NCBI RefSeq assembly: GCF_003314995.1
Contig: NZ_QNRH01000003.1
Coordinates: 320,553-384,552, forward strand
Length of the DNA stretch: 64,000 nt
Direction: 5' to 3'
From: Pseudochrobactrum asaccharolyticum
Lineage (GTDB): Bacteria; Pseudomonadota; Alphaproteobacteria; Rhizobiales; Rhizobiaceae
In this document: one piece after another, positions 28,002 through 37,698 of the stretch
Layout of the letters: each line of letters opens with the position of its first letter
Position numbering within the stretch: position 1 is the stretch's first letter
The notes under the pieces: model-generated
What the model was told of the DNA's origin: nothing
Database searches by the model: none
The model's input: only the letters and a program-made list of their open reading frames with translations
Translations under genes and position numbers: made by a program

Positions 28002-28322
28002 TGCTTTACTCTGCTTTTAAAAAGCAAAATTCAGTTTTGTGGAAGCAGTATAATAATGAAGGATCAGGGCGGAATTATAATACCTCTGCACAGAGGCCGC
28101 TCTGATCGTACTTTCCGGTTCTGATCATTTGCAAGATGCTGATAGCATTCTTGCGAGCTAACCGATCGTGTCATTTATTACCCGGATAAATAATTGAATG
28201 ATCCAGAAATGCACATTGTAAGCCCCAAAATAAAAGATTTGCAAAAATTGAGACGCAAGTTTCAGTATTAGTTCAGCAAATTTATTTTTTATTACAATGT
28301 GCCTTCGGTGGAAAGGATTGTA
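28002..28322. other. Intergenic region after the binding-protein gene
   Basis: About 320 bp with no credible ORF. Weak imperfect stems are visible, such as GCAAGATGCT/AGCATTCTTGC near 28131-28154. Such spacers after highly expressed binding-protein genes often reduce read-through into permease genes. A GTG at 28299 could extend the permease by 8 residues. Confidence 0.4.
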
Positions 28323-29018
28323 ATGACTGTACTTTCAGGATGGTGGGATGATTTCTTTTTCGGAACATTAGTTGTTTTGAAATTATTCGTAGTTGCCCTG
28401 ATTTTATCTGTTATTTTTGGATTAATTGGTTCGACAGCTAAACTATCGCGAAATCGCACGCTTCGTTTCTTTGCTAATGCTTATACAGTTATTTTTCGCG
28501 GAACGCCGGAACTGATTGTTTTGCTGATCTTTTATTACGGAACAGCAATTTCGCTGACTTGGTTTATACAGCTTTTTAATCCGCAAATTAAGTTTGTTGA
28601 TCTGCCGCCGTTTTGGGCTGGCGCAACAGCAATCGGCTTTATTGTCGGTGCTTATATGACTGAAACTTTTCGTGGTGCATTTCTTGGTGTGCCCGAGGGG
28701 CAGGTCGAAGCAGCACATGCTCTGGGTCTTTCAAAAGCGCAGACTTTTTTCTATGTGCGTGTTCCGCAAATGTGGCGTCTGGCTTTGCCAAATTTTGGCA
28801 ACCATTTGCTATCAATTATGAAAGATACAGCCCTCATTTCGGTTATCGGGCTTGAAGAAATTGTCTTCGTCGGTGCGATGGCAACAGCCGTCACGCATCA
28901 GCCGTTCCTAATGTATATGGTGGTGGCGCTGATCTATCTGGCAATCACGACTTTTATCACTGTCTCGGTTGCCGGTCTGGAACAATACGCCAATCGTCAT
29001 ATGAGGAGAGCAGTATGA
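28323..29018 (+). CDS. ABC importer permease (HisQ/OccQ-like)
   Basis: About 231 residues with five hydrophobic segments. Its EAA loop, VPEGQVEAAHALGLSKAQTFFYVRVPQMW, marks a HisMQ-family permease. The ATG at 28323 is preceded by GGAAAGG at a good distance. The stop overlaps the next permease start (ATGA), so the two subunits are made together as a heterodimer. Confidence 0.9.
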   Translation: MTVLSGWWDDFFFGTLVVLKLFVVALILSVIFGLIGSTAKLSRNRTLRFFANAYTVIFRGTPELIVLLIFYYGTAISLTWFIQLFNPQIKFVDLPPFWAGATAIGFIVGAYMTETFRGAFLGVPEGQVEAAHALGLSKAQTFFYVRVPQMWRLALPNFGNHLLSIMKDTALISVIGLEEIVFVGAMATAVTHQPFLMYMVVALIYLAITTFITVSVAGLEQYANRHMRRAV

Positions 29019-29710
29019 GCTTTGATTTGAGCCTCGTTGCGTCGAGTTTACCCCTTATTGCCAGCGGCATCTGGATTACGCTTAAACTATTAGTTCTTTC
29101 CTCTGTTATGGGAATGATCCTTGCAGTTGGTATATTATTGCTGCGGATTAGCGGGCGTTGGTACCTCGCGTGGCCGGCAATGGCTTATATCTACTTCCTG
29201 CGCGGAACACCTATCCTGGTACAAATCTTCATTATCTACTACGGCCTGCCGCAGTTTGAATTCGTGCGTAACAGTATCTTTTGGCCTTTGTTGCGCGAAC
29301 CGTTTGGCTGTTGTTTTTTGGCCTTGTCGCTCAATTCCTCGGCGTATGTGTCCGAGATTTTGCGCGGTGGTGTGCTTGGTGTTGACCGAGGTGTTAATGA
29401 GGCTGCTAAAGCTCTCTGTCTTTCAACACGCCAGCGTTTTGTCCATGTTGTAGCACCAATTGCCATCCGTATTTCATTACCTGCTTATGGAAATGAATTT
29501 ATTTCTATGATGAAGGCAACGGCACTGGCCAGCACTGTGACACTTATGGACATTACCGGTGTCGCCCGCACAATTGTTGCTAAAACATTTGCTCCCTATG
29601 AGGTCTTCATAGCGGCCGCGCTTATTTATCTGATTATGGCATGGGTTTTTCAGACCGGGTTTGGAAAACTTGAACAGGCAACTGGCCGTTATTTAAAAAA
29701 GGAAAGCTGA
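29015..29710 (+). CDS. ABC importer permease (HisM/OccM-like)
   Basis: A 231-residue partner permease with [24 protein letters not shown] near the N terminus and the EAA loop [26 protein letters not shown]. These are normal for polar amino-acid importers. It starts within the stop of the first permease and ends 1 bp before the ATPase gene. Confidence 0.9.
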   Translation: MSFDLSLVASSLPLIASGIWITLKLLVLSSVMGMILAVGILLLRISGRWYLAWPAMAYIYFLRGTPILVQIFIIYYGLPQFEFVRNSIFWPLLREPFGCCFLALSLNSSAYVSEILRGGVLGVDRGVNEAAKALCLSTRQRFVHVVAPIAIRISLPAYGNEFISMMKATALASTVTLMDITGVARTIVAKTFAPYEVFIAAALIYLIMAWVFQTGFGKLEQATGRYLKKES

Positions 29711-29711
29711 T

Positions 29712-30458
29712 ATGGTAGCTTCTCATGAGACTATTGTTCTTGAAGACGTATGCAAGCATTACGGAGCTTTTCAGGCACTAAAAAACATCAATCTTGTGGT
29801 TAATAAAGGTGAGCGTCTGGTTGTTTGTGGGCCGTCCGGTTCCGGGAAGTCGACAATGATCCGCTGTATTAACAGGCTGGAGGAGCACAATAGCGGACGT
29901 ATCACGGTAAATGGTCATGAGCTGACAAATGATAATAATAAGATTGATGCAGTACGTCGTGAAGTGGGCATGGTTTTCCAGAATTTTAATCTGTTTCCAC
30001 ATCTCACCATTGTGAAAAACCTGATGCTTGCACAGCGTCTTGTTCGTAAAAAGAGTAAACCTGAGGCTCATGCAACAGCGATGAAATATCTGGAACGAGT
30101 AAAAATTCCAGATCAGGCCAATAAATATCCGATACAGCTTTCAGGGGGACAGCAGCAGCGCGTTGCGATTGCCCGGGCTTTATGTATGAACCCCGAAGTT
30201 ATGTTGTTTGATGAGCCAACCTCTGCCCTTGATCCGGAAATGATTTCAGAAGTGCTGGATGTGATGATTGATCTGGCACGCGAAGGCATGACGATGATTT
30301 GTGTGACGCATGAAATGGGCTTTGCACGATCAGTCGCGGATAAAATCGTTTTCATGGATGCCGGCCAAATTGTTGAAACTGCAACGCCGCAAGCATTCTT
30401 TGACAATCCTCAGAGCGAACGCGCCAAAACATTCCTGAGCCAGATTTTGCATAAATAG
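29712..30458 (+). CDS. ABC importer ATP-binding subunit (HisP/OccP-like)
   Basis: A 248-residue single ABC domain: Walker [12 protein letters not shown]-loop [14 protein letters not shown], signature [15 protein letters not shown], Walker [15 protein letters not shown]-loop [11 protein letters not shown]. It energises the importer encoded directly upstream and is followed 7 bp later by an inositol-monophosphatase-family gene, so import and dephosphorylation appear to be co-expressed. Confidence 0.93.
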   Translation: MVASHETIVLEDVCKHYGAFQALKNINLVVNKGERLVVCGPSGSGKSTMIRCINRLEEHNSGRITVNGHELTNDNNKIDAVRREVGMVFQNFNLFPHLTIVKNLMLAQRLVRKKSKPEAHATAMKYLERVKIPDQANKYPIQLSGGQQQRVAIARALCMNPEVMLFDEPTSALDPEMISEVLDVMIDLAREGMTMICVTHEMGFARSVADKIVFMDAGQIVETATPQAFFDNPQSERAKTFLSQILHK

Positions 30459-30465
30459 GTGATTT

Positions 30466-31245
30466 ATGGATAAAAATTTAGCGGACGAATTTCTGGATTT
30501 TTCAGAAGTACTTGCTGATACAAGCCGAACAATTTTGCTCAATGCAATCCGGTATTCGCACGAAATAGATATTAAAGCCGATGCAAGTTTTGTCACAGCG
30601 ACTGACCGGGCTATTGAAATGCGGTTGCGTGAAATGATTGAGGCTAAGTATCCCCATCATGGTATTCTGGGCGAGGAATTCGGCGCAATCAGCTTGGATA
30701 AGGAATTTGTCTGGGTGATCGATCCTATTGATGGAACAGCACCGTTTATTGCCGGAATACCCGTCTATGGGACTCTGATCAGCGTTGCCAGAAATGGTAA
30801 GCCATGGACAGGGATTATGGATTTCCCTGCAACCAGTGAGCGTCTGACGGGCATTGCCGGCATGTGTGCACATCATAACGACCGGGCTATTCGTTGTCGT
30901 CCGCTTGTTGAACTGGAAAACGCTTTTGTGACCAGTTCTAACCCCGGTTTTATGTCTGAAGTCGAACTGAAGTCATTGGCTAAACTTAATCAAGCCGCAC
31001 GGTACACCCAATATGGCGGCAGCTGCTATGCATATGGTTGCCTGGCTCGTGGTCAGACAGATATTGCTGTTGATGCCGGATTTAATACTTATGACGTTTT
31101 TGCCCCGATTGCGATTATTGAGGGTGCAGGAGGAGTTGTGAGTGACTGGGATGGTCAGTCGATCACGCTTGATTGGGAGGGGCAGATCATTGCCGCAGGG
31201 GATTCCGCAATACATGCGCAGGCAATCGAGTTGTTTAATAACTAG
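30466..31245 (+). CDS. Inositol-monophosphatase-family phosphatase (HisN-like), copy 1
   Basis: A 259-residue Mg-dependent phosphatase. The metal-binding motifs are GILGEEFG (Glu), WVIDPIDGT (the DPxDGT motif) and the C-terminal YDVFAPIAIIEGAGGVVSDW. The YD-type second motif resembles histidinol-phosphate phosphatase (HisN) and related enzymes more than classic inositol phosphatases. It hydrolyses a phosphate ester in the cytoplasm. Co-location with an amino-acid-type importer and a second, different copy suggests a phosphorylated amino compound as substrate. Unproven. Confidence 0.88.
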   Translation: MDKNLADEFLDFSEVLADTSRTILLNAIRYSHEIDIKADASFVTATDRAIEMRLREMIEAKYPHHGILGEEFGAISLDKEFVWVIDPIDGTAPFIAGIPVYGTLISVARNGKPWTGIMDFPATSERLTGIAGMCAHHNDRAIRCRPLVELENAFVTSSNPGFMSEVELKSLAKLNQAARYTQYGGSCYAYGCLARGQTDIAVDAGFNTYDVFAPIAIIEGAGGVVSDWDGQSITLDWEGQIIAAGDSAIHAQAIELFNN

Positions 31246-31280
31246 TTAGTCGCTTTTGCAATTAAATTGGGTAAAATTTC

Positions 31281-32069
31281 ATGCAGTGTCTAGATGAGTA
31301 TGTATCTTTTGCCGAACATTTGGCTGATTTAGTACGACCTGTTTTGATTGAAGCTTATGAGACAGGCTTTGATTACGAGAAAAAGGGTGATGGTAGTCCG
31401 GTTACGGAGATCGATAAGCGTATTGAAGCAATCTTGCGTAAAGAAATTCTTGTGCATTATCCCGAACACGGAATTCTGGGAGAGGAGTTCGGGTCACAAG
31501 GATTGGACAAGGATTTTATATGGGTAATTGACCCAATAGATGGTACCCGTTCCTTTACTGCCGGATTACCCACTTTTGGGTCACTTATTGCGTTATGTTA
31601 TCTGGAAAAACCTGTTTTGGGTATCATCGAAGCACCTATAGCACGGTTGCGAGCTGTCGGAGTTACTGGTCGTCCAACATTATGCAATGGTAAACCGGTG
31701 AGGGTTCGCGATTGTTTGATGCTTGAGCAGGCGGTGTTATCTGATTGGACTAATAATGCGCAAAAACCGGATGAGCCGGGTGCCGAGCGGTTGAAGAATG
31801 CCGTTAACTGGTCCGTCCGTGACGGTGGTTGTATAGGCTATATTTCATTGGCGCGTGGTTTTATTGACCTGTGTATTGATGGCAATCTCGATGCTTACGA
31901 TTTTTGTGCTCTGGTTCCGGTCATTGAAGGTGCTGGCGGAGTTATAACAGACTGGAATGGCCTACCATTAAAATTGAGCTCAGGACCACTCGTCGTGGCC
32001 GCGGGCTCAGTTGTCTGTCATGAGCAAGCAATGCAGTTACTTCAGAAAAATCTGACAAGTGAGATCTGA
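31281..32069 (+). CDS. Inositol-monophosphatase-family phosphatase (HisN-like), copy 2
   Basis: A 262-residue paralogue of the preceding gene, with GILGEEFG, WVIDPIDGTRSFTAGLPTFG and YDFCALVPVIEGAGGVITDW. Its DPIDGTRSF sequence is closer to the HisN consensus than copy 1, which has DPIDGTAPF. Both copies retain the metal ligands, so both should be active. The spacing of 35 bp suggests one operon. Tandem copies could act on two stereoisomers or successive phosphates, or form a heteromer. Confidence 0.88.
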   Translation: MQCLDEYVSFAEHLADLVRPVLIEAYETGFDYEKKGDGSPVTEIDKRIEAILRKEILVHYPEHGILGEEFGSQGLDKDFIWVIDPIDGTRSFTAGLPTFGSLIALCYLEKPVLGIIEAPIARLRAVGVTGRPTLCNGKPVRVRDCLMLEQAVLSDWTNNAQKPDEPGAERLKNAVNWSVRDGGCIGYISLARGFIDLCIDGNLDAYDFCALVPVIEGAGGVITDWNGLPLKLSSGPLVVAAGSVVCHEQAMQLLQKNLTSEI

Positions 32070-32206
32070 AATGAGCACTTTCATTTAGCTTCAGCGCAGA
32101 CAGACTACTCCGTGAGTAACTGGAAAACCCCGATACCGATCGTTGATGCTGCGGATCTTACAACACATTTATGGTTCATGAAGATACCTCAGAGTAGTAT
32201 TGCCAG

Positions 32207-33016
32207 ATGAGCAAAGGACGATTCCAAATTATTCGTTGCGACATGACGGATGTGGAAGCCGTGATAGCGGATTCAACACATAAATTCGGCCGTCATACTC
32301 ATGATCAATTCGGTATTGGTGTAATCATTCGTGGCGCTCAAAAATCATTGAGCGGACGAGGTATTGTCGAAGCTGAGGCCGGAGATGTGATTACTGTCAA
32401 TCCCGGGGAAGTACATGATGGCTCACCTGTCGGCGATGTCGGCCGCGCATGGAAAATGCTGTATTTTGATCCGGCAGCACTTGCTGAGCCGATACACATT
32501 TTGAGTGACGGTAAAATTACGATGGCAGAGCTCACGCACCCTGCTCTGACTGATCGGGCAGCCGCAGCGGGTTTCCGGTTGTTGTTTCGTGCTGTTACCG
32601 ATAAGAATGGGGGCAATAGTGAAATTGAAGCTGCTGAAAAACTGCTCATCCTGCTGGAACGCCTCATCCGTCAACATTCCGGCGAGCGTGAGCTTAATGT
32701 TCCCAGTGCAATTAAACAAGCGCGTAGCCGCATTGATGACGATCCTGTTTCGCAACTCTCACTGAACGAGTTAGCGGCAATCGGAGGGGTTAGCCAGTTC
32801 CAGCTTATACGTGGATTTTCACGACTTACGGGTCTCACCCCTCACGCTTATTTAGTCCAGCGCAGATTACTTCGGGCGCGCAGAATGATCGCATCCGGAG
32901 AAACACTTACGAACACCGCTCATGCATCAGGGTTTGCTGATCAGAGTCACATGACCCGGCTTTTTGTAAGCGCTTACGGTATGTCTCCGGGACAGTACGC
33001 CACGGCGATGCGTTGA
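32207..33016 (+). CDS. AraC-family transcriptional regulator
   Basis: A 269-residue protein with an N-terminal cupin ligand domain (FGRHTHDQFGIGVIIRGAQ, then VITVNPGEVHDG) and a C-terminal double HTH (residues about 170-268: LSLNELAAIGGVSQFQLIRGF, FADQSHMTRLFVSAYGMSPGQY). It precedes a B3/4-domain protein and a LysE exporter on the same strand. This trio is common in proteobacteria, with the regulator controlling the exporter. Confidence 0.92.
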   Translation: MSKGRFQIIRCDMTDVEAVIADSTHKFGRHTHDQFGIGVIIRGAQKSLSGRGIVEAEAGDVITVNPGEVHDGSPVGDVGRAWKMLYFDPAALAEPIHILSDGKITMAELTHPALTDRAAAAGFRLLFRAVTDKNGGNSEIEAAEKLLILLERLIRQHSGERELNVPSAIKQARSRIDDDPVSQLSLNELAAIGGVSQFQLIRGFSRLTGLTPHAYLVQRRLLRARRMIASGETLTNTAHASGFADQSHMTRLFVSAYGMSPGQYATAMR

Positions 33017-33086
33017 ACTGCAATTTCCTTCAAGACTACATGAAATGAAACTGGTCAGATGATTGTTTAATCAACGAGACCAGAAC

Positions 33087-33764
33087 ATGTCCATTCAGTT
33101 TTATTATGCCGTTGGGATACACCAGCGTTTCCCGCAACTACAGGCCCGTGCTTTGTTTGCAGAGGGTATAAATGCAAACGCAGTACCGTCCACTATAATT
33201 AACGGTCTGATGGCTGTCGCCAACCATCGGCTTTCCGTCTTCGGTGAAAGCGAATTCCCTGAAATTCAGGCATGGCGGCGCGCTTTTTCCACAATGGGAC
33301 TTAAACCAACGCAATATCGTTGTGCTTCAGAAGCGTTATTACGGCGCTATCGTAAGGAGGGTTCACTTCCAAAACTCCACCCGCTGATTGACTTGTGTAA
33401 CAGCCTGTCGCTTGCCTATGCAATACCGGTCGCAGTGTTCGATCTTGACAGAATTGAAGGTAACCTGTGTGTTTGCTTTGCTCATGGCGATGAGGCATAT
33501 GAGAGCTTTAGCGGTGAAATTGAAAATCCTGAACAAGGTGAAGTGATTTTTGCGGATGATGCAAGGCGTGCTCATGCACGACGCTGGACCAATCGTCAGA
33601 GTGGTTGGTCTGCGGTTCAAAAGCAAACCGAACGCGTTTTGATCGTTGCGGAAGCTTTGCATGACGATGCGGGTGATGATGTCGCTGCTCTAATGTTTTC
33701 ACTGGTTGAGGCGCTGCGGTTGACTTGGCCTGAAGTTAAACTCAGGAAGGGTAGTGTAGCATGA
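33087..33764 (+). CDS. B3/4 (tRNA-binding domain) family protein
   Basis: About 225 residues matching the stand-alone B3/4 domain found in the editing region of phenylalanyl-tRNA synthetase beta chains: FPEIQAWRRAFSTMGLKPTQYRCASEALLRR and PLIDLCNSLSLAYAIPVAVFD. Stand-alone forms may deacylate mischarged tRNA or bind amino acids. The ATG at 33087 was chosen over a TTG at 33063. The stop overlaps the LysE-family gene (ATGA), which links amino-acid stress to export. Confidence 0.85.
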   Translation: MSIQFYYAVGIHQRFPQLQARALFAEGINANAVPSTIINGLMAVANHRLSVFGESEFPEIQAWRRAFSTMGLKPTQYRCASEALLRRYRKEGSLPKLHPLIDLCNSLSLAYAIPVAVFDLDRIEGNLCVCFAHGDEAYESFSGEIENPEQGEVIFADDARRAHARRWTNRQSGWSAVQKQTERVLIVAEALHDDAGDDVAALMFSLVEALRLTWPEVKLRKGSVA

Positions 33765-34375
33765 CGCCGGAATTTTATTTCACATCTTTAGTTATTATAG
33801 CAACGCCCGGAACGGGCGCGATATATACGGTTGCGGCAGGTCTTTCCGGTGGTATGCGTGCCAGTTTCGTTGCTGCTTTCGGATGCACAATGGGTATAAT
33901 CCCGCATATGATTGCAGCAATAAGCGGTTTGGCCGCACTTCTTTATACGAGCGTGATGGTTTTTCAGCTGATTAAATATCTTGGTGTAATCTATTTGCTT
34001 TATATGGCATGGGTTCTGTTCCATGGACATGGAAGGCTAAGCCTCAGCGGGCAAGAAACAGATCAGAAGAACAAAGGACAAGTGATCCGTTCAGCCATTC
34101 TGATTAATGTACTGAATCCAAAACTTTCGATCTTCTTTTTTGCCTTTCTTCCGCAATTTATTTCAGCTGGAAACGGGCCTGCTTTCGGTCAGATGCTGGA
34201 GTTAAGCTTGATCTTTATGCTGCTTACTTTCATGGTCTTTTCAGCTTATGGCGTTTTTGCAGCTTCCGTTCGGCAATATGTTCTTTCCAGTGTTGCTGTG
34301 CAGAGCCGGATGCAACGCGGATTTGCAATAGCATTCGCGGGTCTGGCCGTTCAACTTGCATTTACACGTCAATAA
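33761..34375 (+). CDS. LysE/RhtB-family amino-acid exporter
   Basis: A 204-residue membrane protein with about six hydrophobic segments and the family start TPGTGAIYTVAAGLSGGMRASFVAAFGC, plus the mid-protein NPKLSIFFFAFLPQFI. It exports amino acids or their analogues across the inner membrane. It is coupled to the B3/4 gene by a four-base overlap and probably controlled by the AraC-family protein. Confidence 0.92.
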   Translation: MTPEFYFTSLVIIATPGTGAIYTVAAGLSGGMRASFVAAFGCTMGIIPHMIAAISGLAALLYTSVMVFQLIKYLGVIYLLYMAWVLFHGHGRLSLSGQETDQKNKGQVIRSAILINVLNPKLSIFFFAFLPQFISAGNGPAFGQMLELSLIFMLLTFMVFSAYGVFAASVRQYVLSSVAVQSRMQRGFAIAFAGLAVQLAFTRQ

Positions 34376-34609
34376 AATCGGGTCTGTAAGCGAATACGTG
34401 CCATGCTGATTTCAAGCGGTGAGGTCATTACTTCAGGTTATCGGGTGCCGGACTTTTTTTGCATTGGTAATCTATCGGTTCGGCACTATCGTGTCATAAC
34501 ATGGGAACACGACCGGAAGAATAAAGCTCAATAAGAACGCTGTCTCCGGTGCAATTTATCTATCAATTCCATACATTGTGACGATTGTTGTGGAAGAGGG
34601 GGAGAGCCG

Positions 34610-35413
34610 TTGAGTGCAGTTCAGCCGGTTATGGCATCAGGAATGGCAAACGCTTCTGCCGCTACAGAAAAACTCATACGCCTTGAAAAACTAAGCAAAC
34701 ATTTCGGTTCTCACAAGGTCCTTGAAGATATTGATCTTGAGGTCGAGCAGGGGGAAGTGCTTGCGATTATCGGGCCGAGCGGATCAGGTAAAAGCACATT
34801 ACTTCGCTGTATCAACTATCTGGAAAAACCGGACGGCGGATTGCTGACTGTCGGTAAACTTCAGCTCGATGCAACAAAGCCGCCACAGCGCGCGCAGCTG
34901 AAAGAACTGCGCAGTGGTGTAGGTATGGTGTTTCAGTCCTTTAATCTGTTTCCGCATTTAAGTGTGTTGCGCAATGTCAGCCTGCCGCAAGAGCGTGTGC
35001 TGAAATGCAGCCGTAAACAAGCCGAAGAGCGGGCCATGCAATTGCTTGACCGTGTTGGTCTTGCGGATAAGGCCCATCAATATCCAGGCCGGTGCTCCGG
35101 CGGGCAACAGCAGCGTATCGCAATTGCGCGCTCCTTGGCACTCAATCCGCAGGTAATGCTGTTTGATGAGCCGACTTCCGCGCTTGATCCTGAACTGGGG
35201 CTGGAAGTACTGGCCGTTATGCGTGAGCTTGCCGAAAGCGGCATGACAATGCTGGTCGTTACTCATGAAATGGGCTTTGCCGAAAATGTTTCCGATACAG
35301 TTATGATTATGGCTGACGGAAAAATTATCGAGAAAGGCCCGTCAAAAGATATTATGCGCAATCCGCAGGAAGAGCGCACCAAACGGTTTTTGCGGGCGGT
35401 GCATGACCGATGA
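34610..35413 (+). CDS. Amino-acid ABC importer ATP-binding subunit (system 2)
   Basis: A 267-residue GlnQ/HisP-class ATPase: Walker [12 protein letters not shown]-loop [14 protein letters not shown], signature [15 protein letters not shown], Walker [15 protein letters not shown]-loop [10 protein letters not shown]. The start is TTG at 34610, preceded by a strong AGAGGGGGAG. In-frame ATGs at 34631 and 34643 lack one. It is closely related to the system 1 ATPase (11709-12479). First gene of a coupled four-gene importer. Confidence 0.92.
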   Translation: MSAVQPVMASGMANASAATEKLIRLEKLSKHFGSHKVLEDIDLEVEQGEVLAIIGPSGSGKSTLLRCINYLEKPDGGLLTVGKLQLDATKPPQRAQLKELRSGVGMVFQSFNLFPHLSVLRNVSLPQERVLKCSRKQAEERAMQLLDRVGLADKAHQYPGRCSGGQQQRIAIARSLALNPQVMLFDEPTSALDPELGLEVLAVMRELAESGMTMLVVTHEMGFAENVSDTVMIMADGKIIEKGPSKDIMRNPQEERTKRFLRAVHDR

Positions 35414-36054
35414 CAGTTGACAATGTTTTGCTTATTCTCAGCGGTCTGCCATGGACGGTTGTTCTGACATTCGGTGCCTTTGCAATCGGTTGTTTGCTGG
35501 GTGTGCCATTGGTTGCAGCCAGAAAATCCACCTTTGCACCTTTCCGCTGGACTGCCGCAGTTTTCATTCAGATCGTGCGGGCGCTGCCGCCAATATTGTG
35601 GCTGTTTATTATCTTTTTCGGCGTGGGCATGAGCTTAATGCCGATTAATCCGCTCCTTGCAGCCCTGATCGGTCTTGGTGTGATCGCCGGTGCCAATATG
35701 GCTGAGATTTATCGCGGAGCGCTTGCATCTTTGCACCATGGTCAATGGGAAGCGACAACGGCGCTTAATTTCAGCAGACGCCATACATTGATTGATGTGG
35801 TGATACCGCAGGCCTTTCGTGTCGCTCTGCCGTCTTCCGCGAGCTATCTGATTGGCTTGATGAAGGAAACGGCTGTGGCATCGACAATCGGGGTTACCGA
35901 TCTTGCATTTCGCGGTAATCAGTTGTCGCAGCTGACTTTCAAGGGGATTGAGGTCTTTGCTTTGGTTGGCTTGTTTTATATTTTTATGAGCCTGCCGATT
36001 GCGTGGTTGTCCCGTTCTGCTGATCGTTATTTACGAGCGAAGGTGGCACGCTGA
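35410..36054 (+). CDS. Amino-acid ABC importer permease (system 2, first permease)
   Basis: A 214-residue HisMQ-type permease with the EAA loop [27 protein letters not shown] and five hydrophobic stretches. It overlaps both neighbours by one to four bases. Its best match in the window is the permease at 11068-11709, which occupies the same position in importer system 1. Confidence 0.9.
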   Translation: MTVDNVLLILSGLPWTVVLTFGAFAIGCLLGVPLVAARKSTFAPFRWTAAVFIQIVRALPPILWLFIIFFGVGMSLMPINPLLAALIGLGVIAGANMAEIYRGALASLHHGQWEATTALNFSRRHTLIDVVIPQAFRVALPSSASYLIGLMKETAVASTIGVTDLAFRGNQLSQLTFKGIEVFALVGLFYIFMSLPIAWLSRSADRYLRAKVAR

Positions 36055-36716
36055 TGTTTCCGACACTTGAAGAATTTCACGAATGGATGCCGGCTCTGCT
36101 CGGCGGATTGAAAATCAGCCTGCAAGTAGCAACATGCAGTTTGATTATTGGCGTGCCGCTCGGGCTTTTACTGGCACTTGGTGTTGAAGCCAAAACACGC
36201 GCATGGCGTATCCTGAGCCTGTTTCTGGTCGAAGTAGGGCGCGGCGCTCCGGCACTTGTTCTGCTGCAATTTATGTATTTCGGCTTGCCTTCGACCGGAT
36301 TGACCATGAGTTCGTTCGGTGCTGCTGTCGTGGCTTTGGCGTGGAATACCGGCGCTTATACCAGTGAGATTATTCGTGCCAGTTTGCATGCCATCCCCGC
36401 CGGACAGAAAGAAGCTGCCGAGGCAATGGGGTTCAGTGCTTTGGATGAATTGCGCTTTGTCCTGTTGCCGCAAGCATTGCGTGTCGCACTTCCGGCACTC
36501 TTGGCATTTGCCATTCTTATTTTTCAGGGAACTTCGCTTTGTTTCACGATTGCTCTGCCTGAACTGGTTAGCAATGCTTATGAGATCGGGTCGAATACAT
36601 TCCGCTATATGCCTGCGCTTCTGCTCGCAGGACTGCTGTATGCCAGTATTTGTGTACCGGCAGCGTGGATTGTTTCCTATGTGGAAAGACGTTCATCCGC
36701 TTATACCATCCGATAA
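36054..36716 (+). CDS. Amino-acid ABC importer permease (system 2, second permease)
   Basis: A 220-residue permease with LVEVGRGAPALVLLQFMYFGLPSTGLTMS and the EAA loop IPAGQKEAAEAMGFSALDELRFVLLPQ, nearly the same as its system 1 counterpart (LVEVGRGAPSLVLLQFAYFGLPSAGLTLT). The start overlaps the preceding stop by one base. Forms a heterodimer with the preceding permease. Confidence 0.9.
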   Translation: MFPTLEEFHEWMPALLGGLKISLQVATCSLIIGVPLGLLLALGVEAKTRAWRILSLFLVEVGRGAPALVLLQFMYFGLPSTGLTMSSFGAAVVALAWNTGAYTSEIIRASLHAIPAGQKEAAEAMGFSALDELRFVLLPQALRVALPALLAFAILIFQGTSLCFTIALPELVSNAYEIGSNTFRYMPALLLAGLLYASICVPAAWIVSYVERRSSAYTIR

Positions 36717-36742
36717 AGTAAAGACAAAAAAGGGGAATAAAG

Positions 36743-37576
36743 ATGATCAACGCAATTTGGAAAAAGACACTTACGGGAGCCGCTGCGGCGCTGCTGCTGG
36801 CATCTGTTGCACAGGCGCAGGACTGTAAGCCAAAACATGAGTTTAAAACAATAACACCCGGGGTTCTGACAATTGCGGTTACCAATTATGCGCCGCATTC
36901 TTTTATCGATGAGAGTGGTGCGATGCGTGGTCTGGATGGCGACATCGCCACAGAATTTGCAAAGCGCGAATGTCTGACAGTCAAGCCGATTGCTGTCGAT
37001 CCGGCGGCGGCTATTCAGTATGTTTTATCCGGTCAGGCCGACATTACAACAGGGGACTGGTATCGTACGGCGGAGCGCGCCAAAGTGATGAACCTGTCTT
37101 ATCCGCTCTATAAAGATCAGATGGGTCTTTACTCGAAAGACGGGGTAAAAACTGTTGAAGATCTGGTCGGCAAGAAGGTCGGCACCGTTCAGGGCTATCT
37201 CTGGGTCACGGATGCCAAGAAAATGCTGGGCGCAGATCTGCGACTATATCCGAATTCGGTAAATATGCATCAGGATCTTCAGTCGGGGCGTATTGATATC
37301 GGGATCGACGGCTATTCAAATGGCGCATATGCCGCGAAAAACGGCTCTCTTAAAGATGTGAAAATTGAAATTGCACAGCCGGATGATCGTATTCGTGCCA
37401 CCAAAGAGGCTGCACAGGCAAGTCTTCCTTACGCCAAAAGCGCAACTGATTTTGGTACGGCACTGGATGCCAATATTCAGGATATGCATAAAGACGGGAC
37501 GATTGCAGCAATCCTGAAATCCTATGGTCTTGATGAAAAAGCAGGCGACACCGGCGAGCCGATGCTGATCGAATAG
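36743..37576 (+). CDS. Periplasmic binding protein of amino-acid importer (system 2)
   Basis: A 277-residue SBP_bac_3 protein with a signal peptide ending near VAQAQDCKP (residue 25-26). It has RGLDGDIATEFAKRECL, SGQADITTGDWYRTAERAKVMNLS and KKVGTVQGYLWVTD, paralogous throughout to the protein at 9564-10394. AAAGGGGAATAAAG precedes the ATG. The ligand is unknown. The downstream dimethylglycine-dehydrogenase-like gene suggests an N-methylated amino acid. Confidence 0.9.
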   Translation: MINAIWKKTLTGAAAALLLASVAQAQDCKPKHEFKTITPGVLTIAVTNYAPHSFIDESGAMRGLDGDIATEFAKRECLTVKPIAVDPAAAIQYVLSGQADITTGDWYRTAERAKVMNLSYPLYKDQMGLYSKDGVKTVEDLVGKKVGTVQGYLWVTDAKKMLGADLRLYPNSVNMHQDLQSGRIDIGIDGYSNGAYAAKNGSLKDVKIEIAQPDDRIRATKEAAQASLPYAKSATDFGTALDANIQDMHKDGTIAAILKSYGLDEKAGDTGEPMLIE

Positions 37577-37591
37577 ACGCGTTTACAGAGG

Positions 37592-37655
37592 CGGAGCAGC
37601 AGTTGAATTCTTTTTGCTTACTGCAACAAGGATAGCCATTGTTGCTCCGTTTCTT
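37592..37655 (+). terminator. Possible terminator hairpin after importer system 2
   Basis: CGGAGCAGC (37592-37600) can pair with GTTGCTCCG (37641-37649) with one wobble or mismatch, and TTTCTTT follows. The 40-nt loop makes it weak. It sits between the importer and the aldo/keto reductase gene. Confidence 0.3.
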
Positions 37656-37698
37656 TCAATGAAGAATGACAGACAGTCCGTTTCATAAGGTGCTTATC

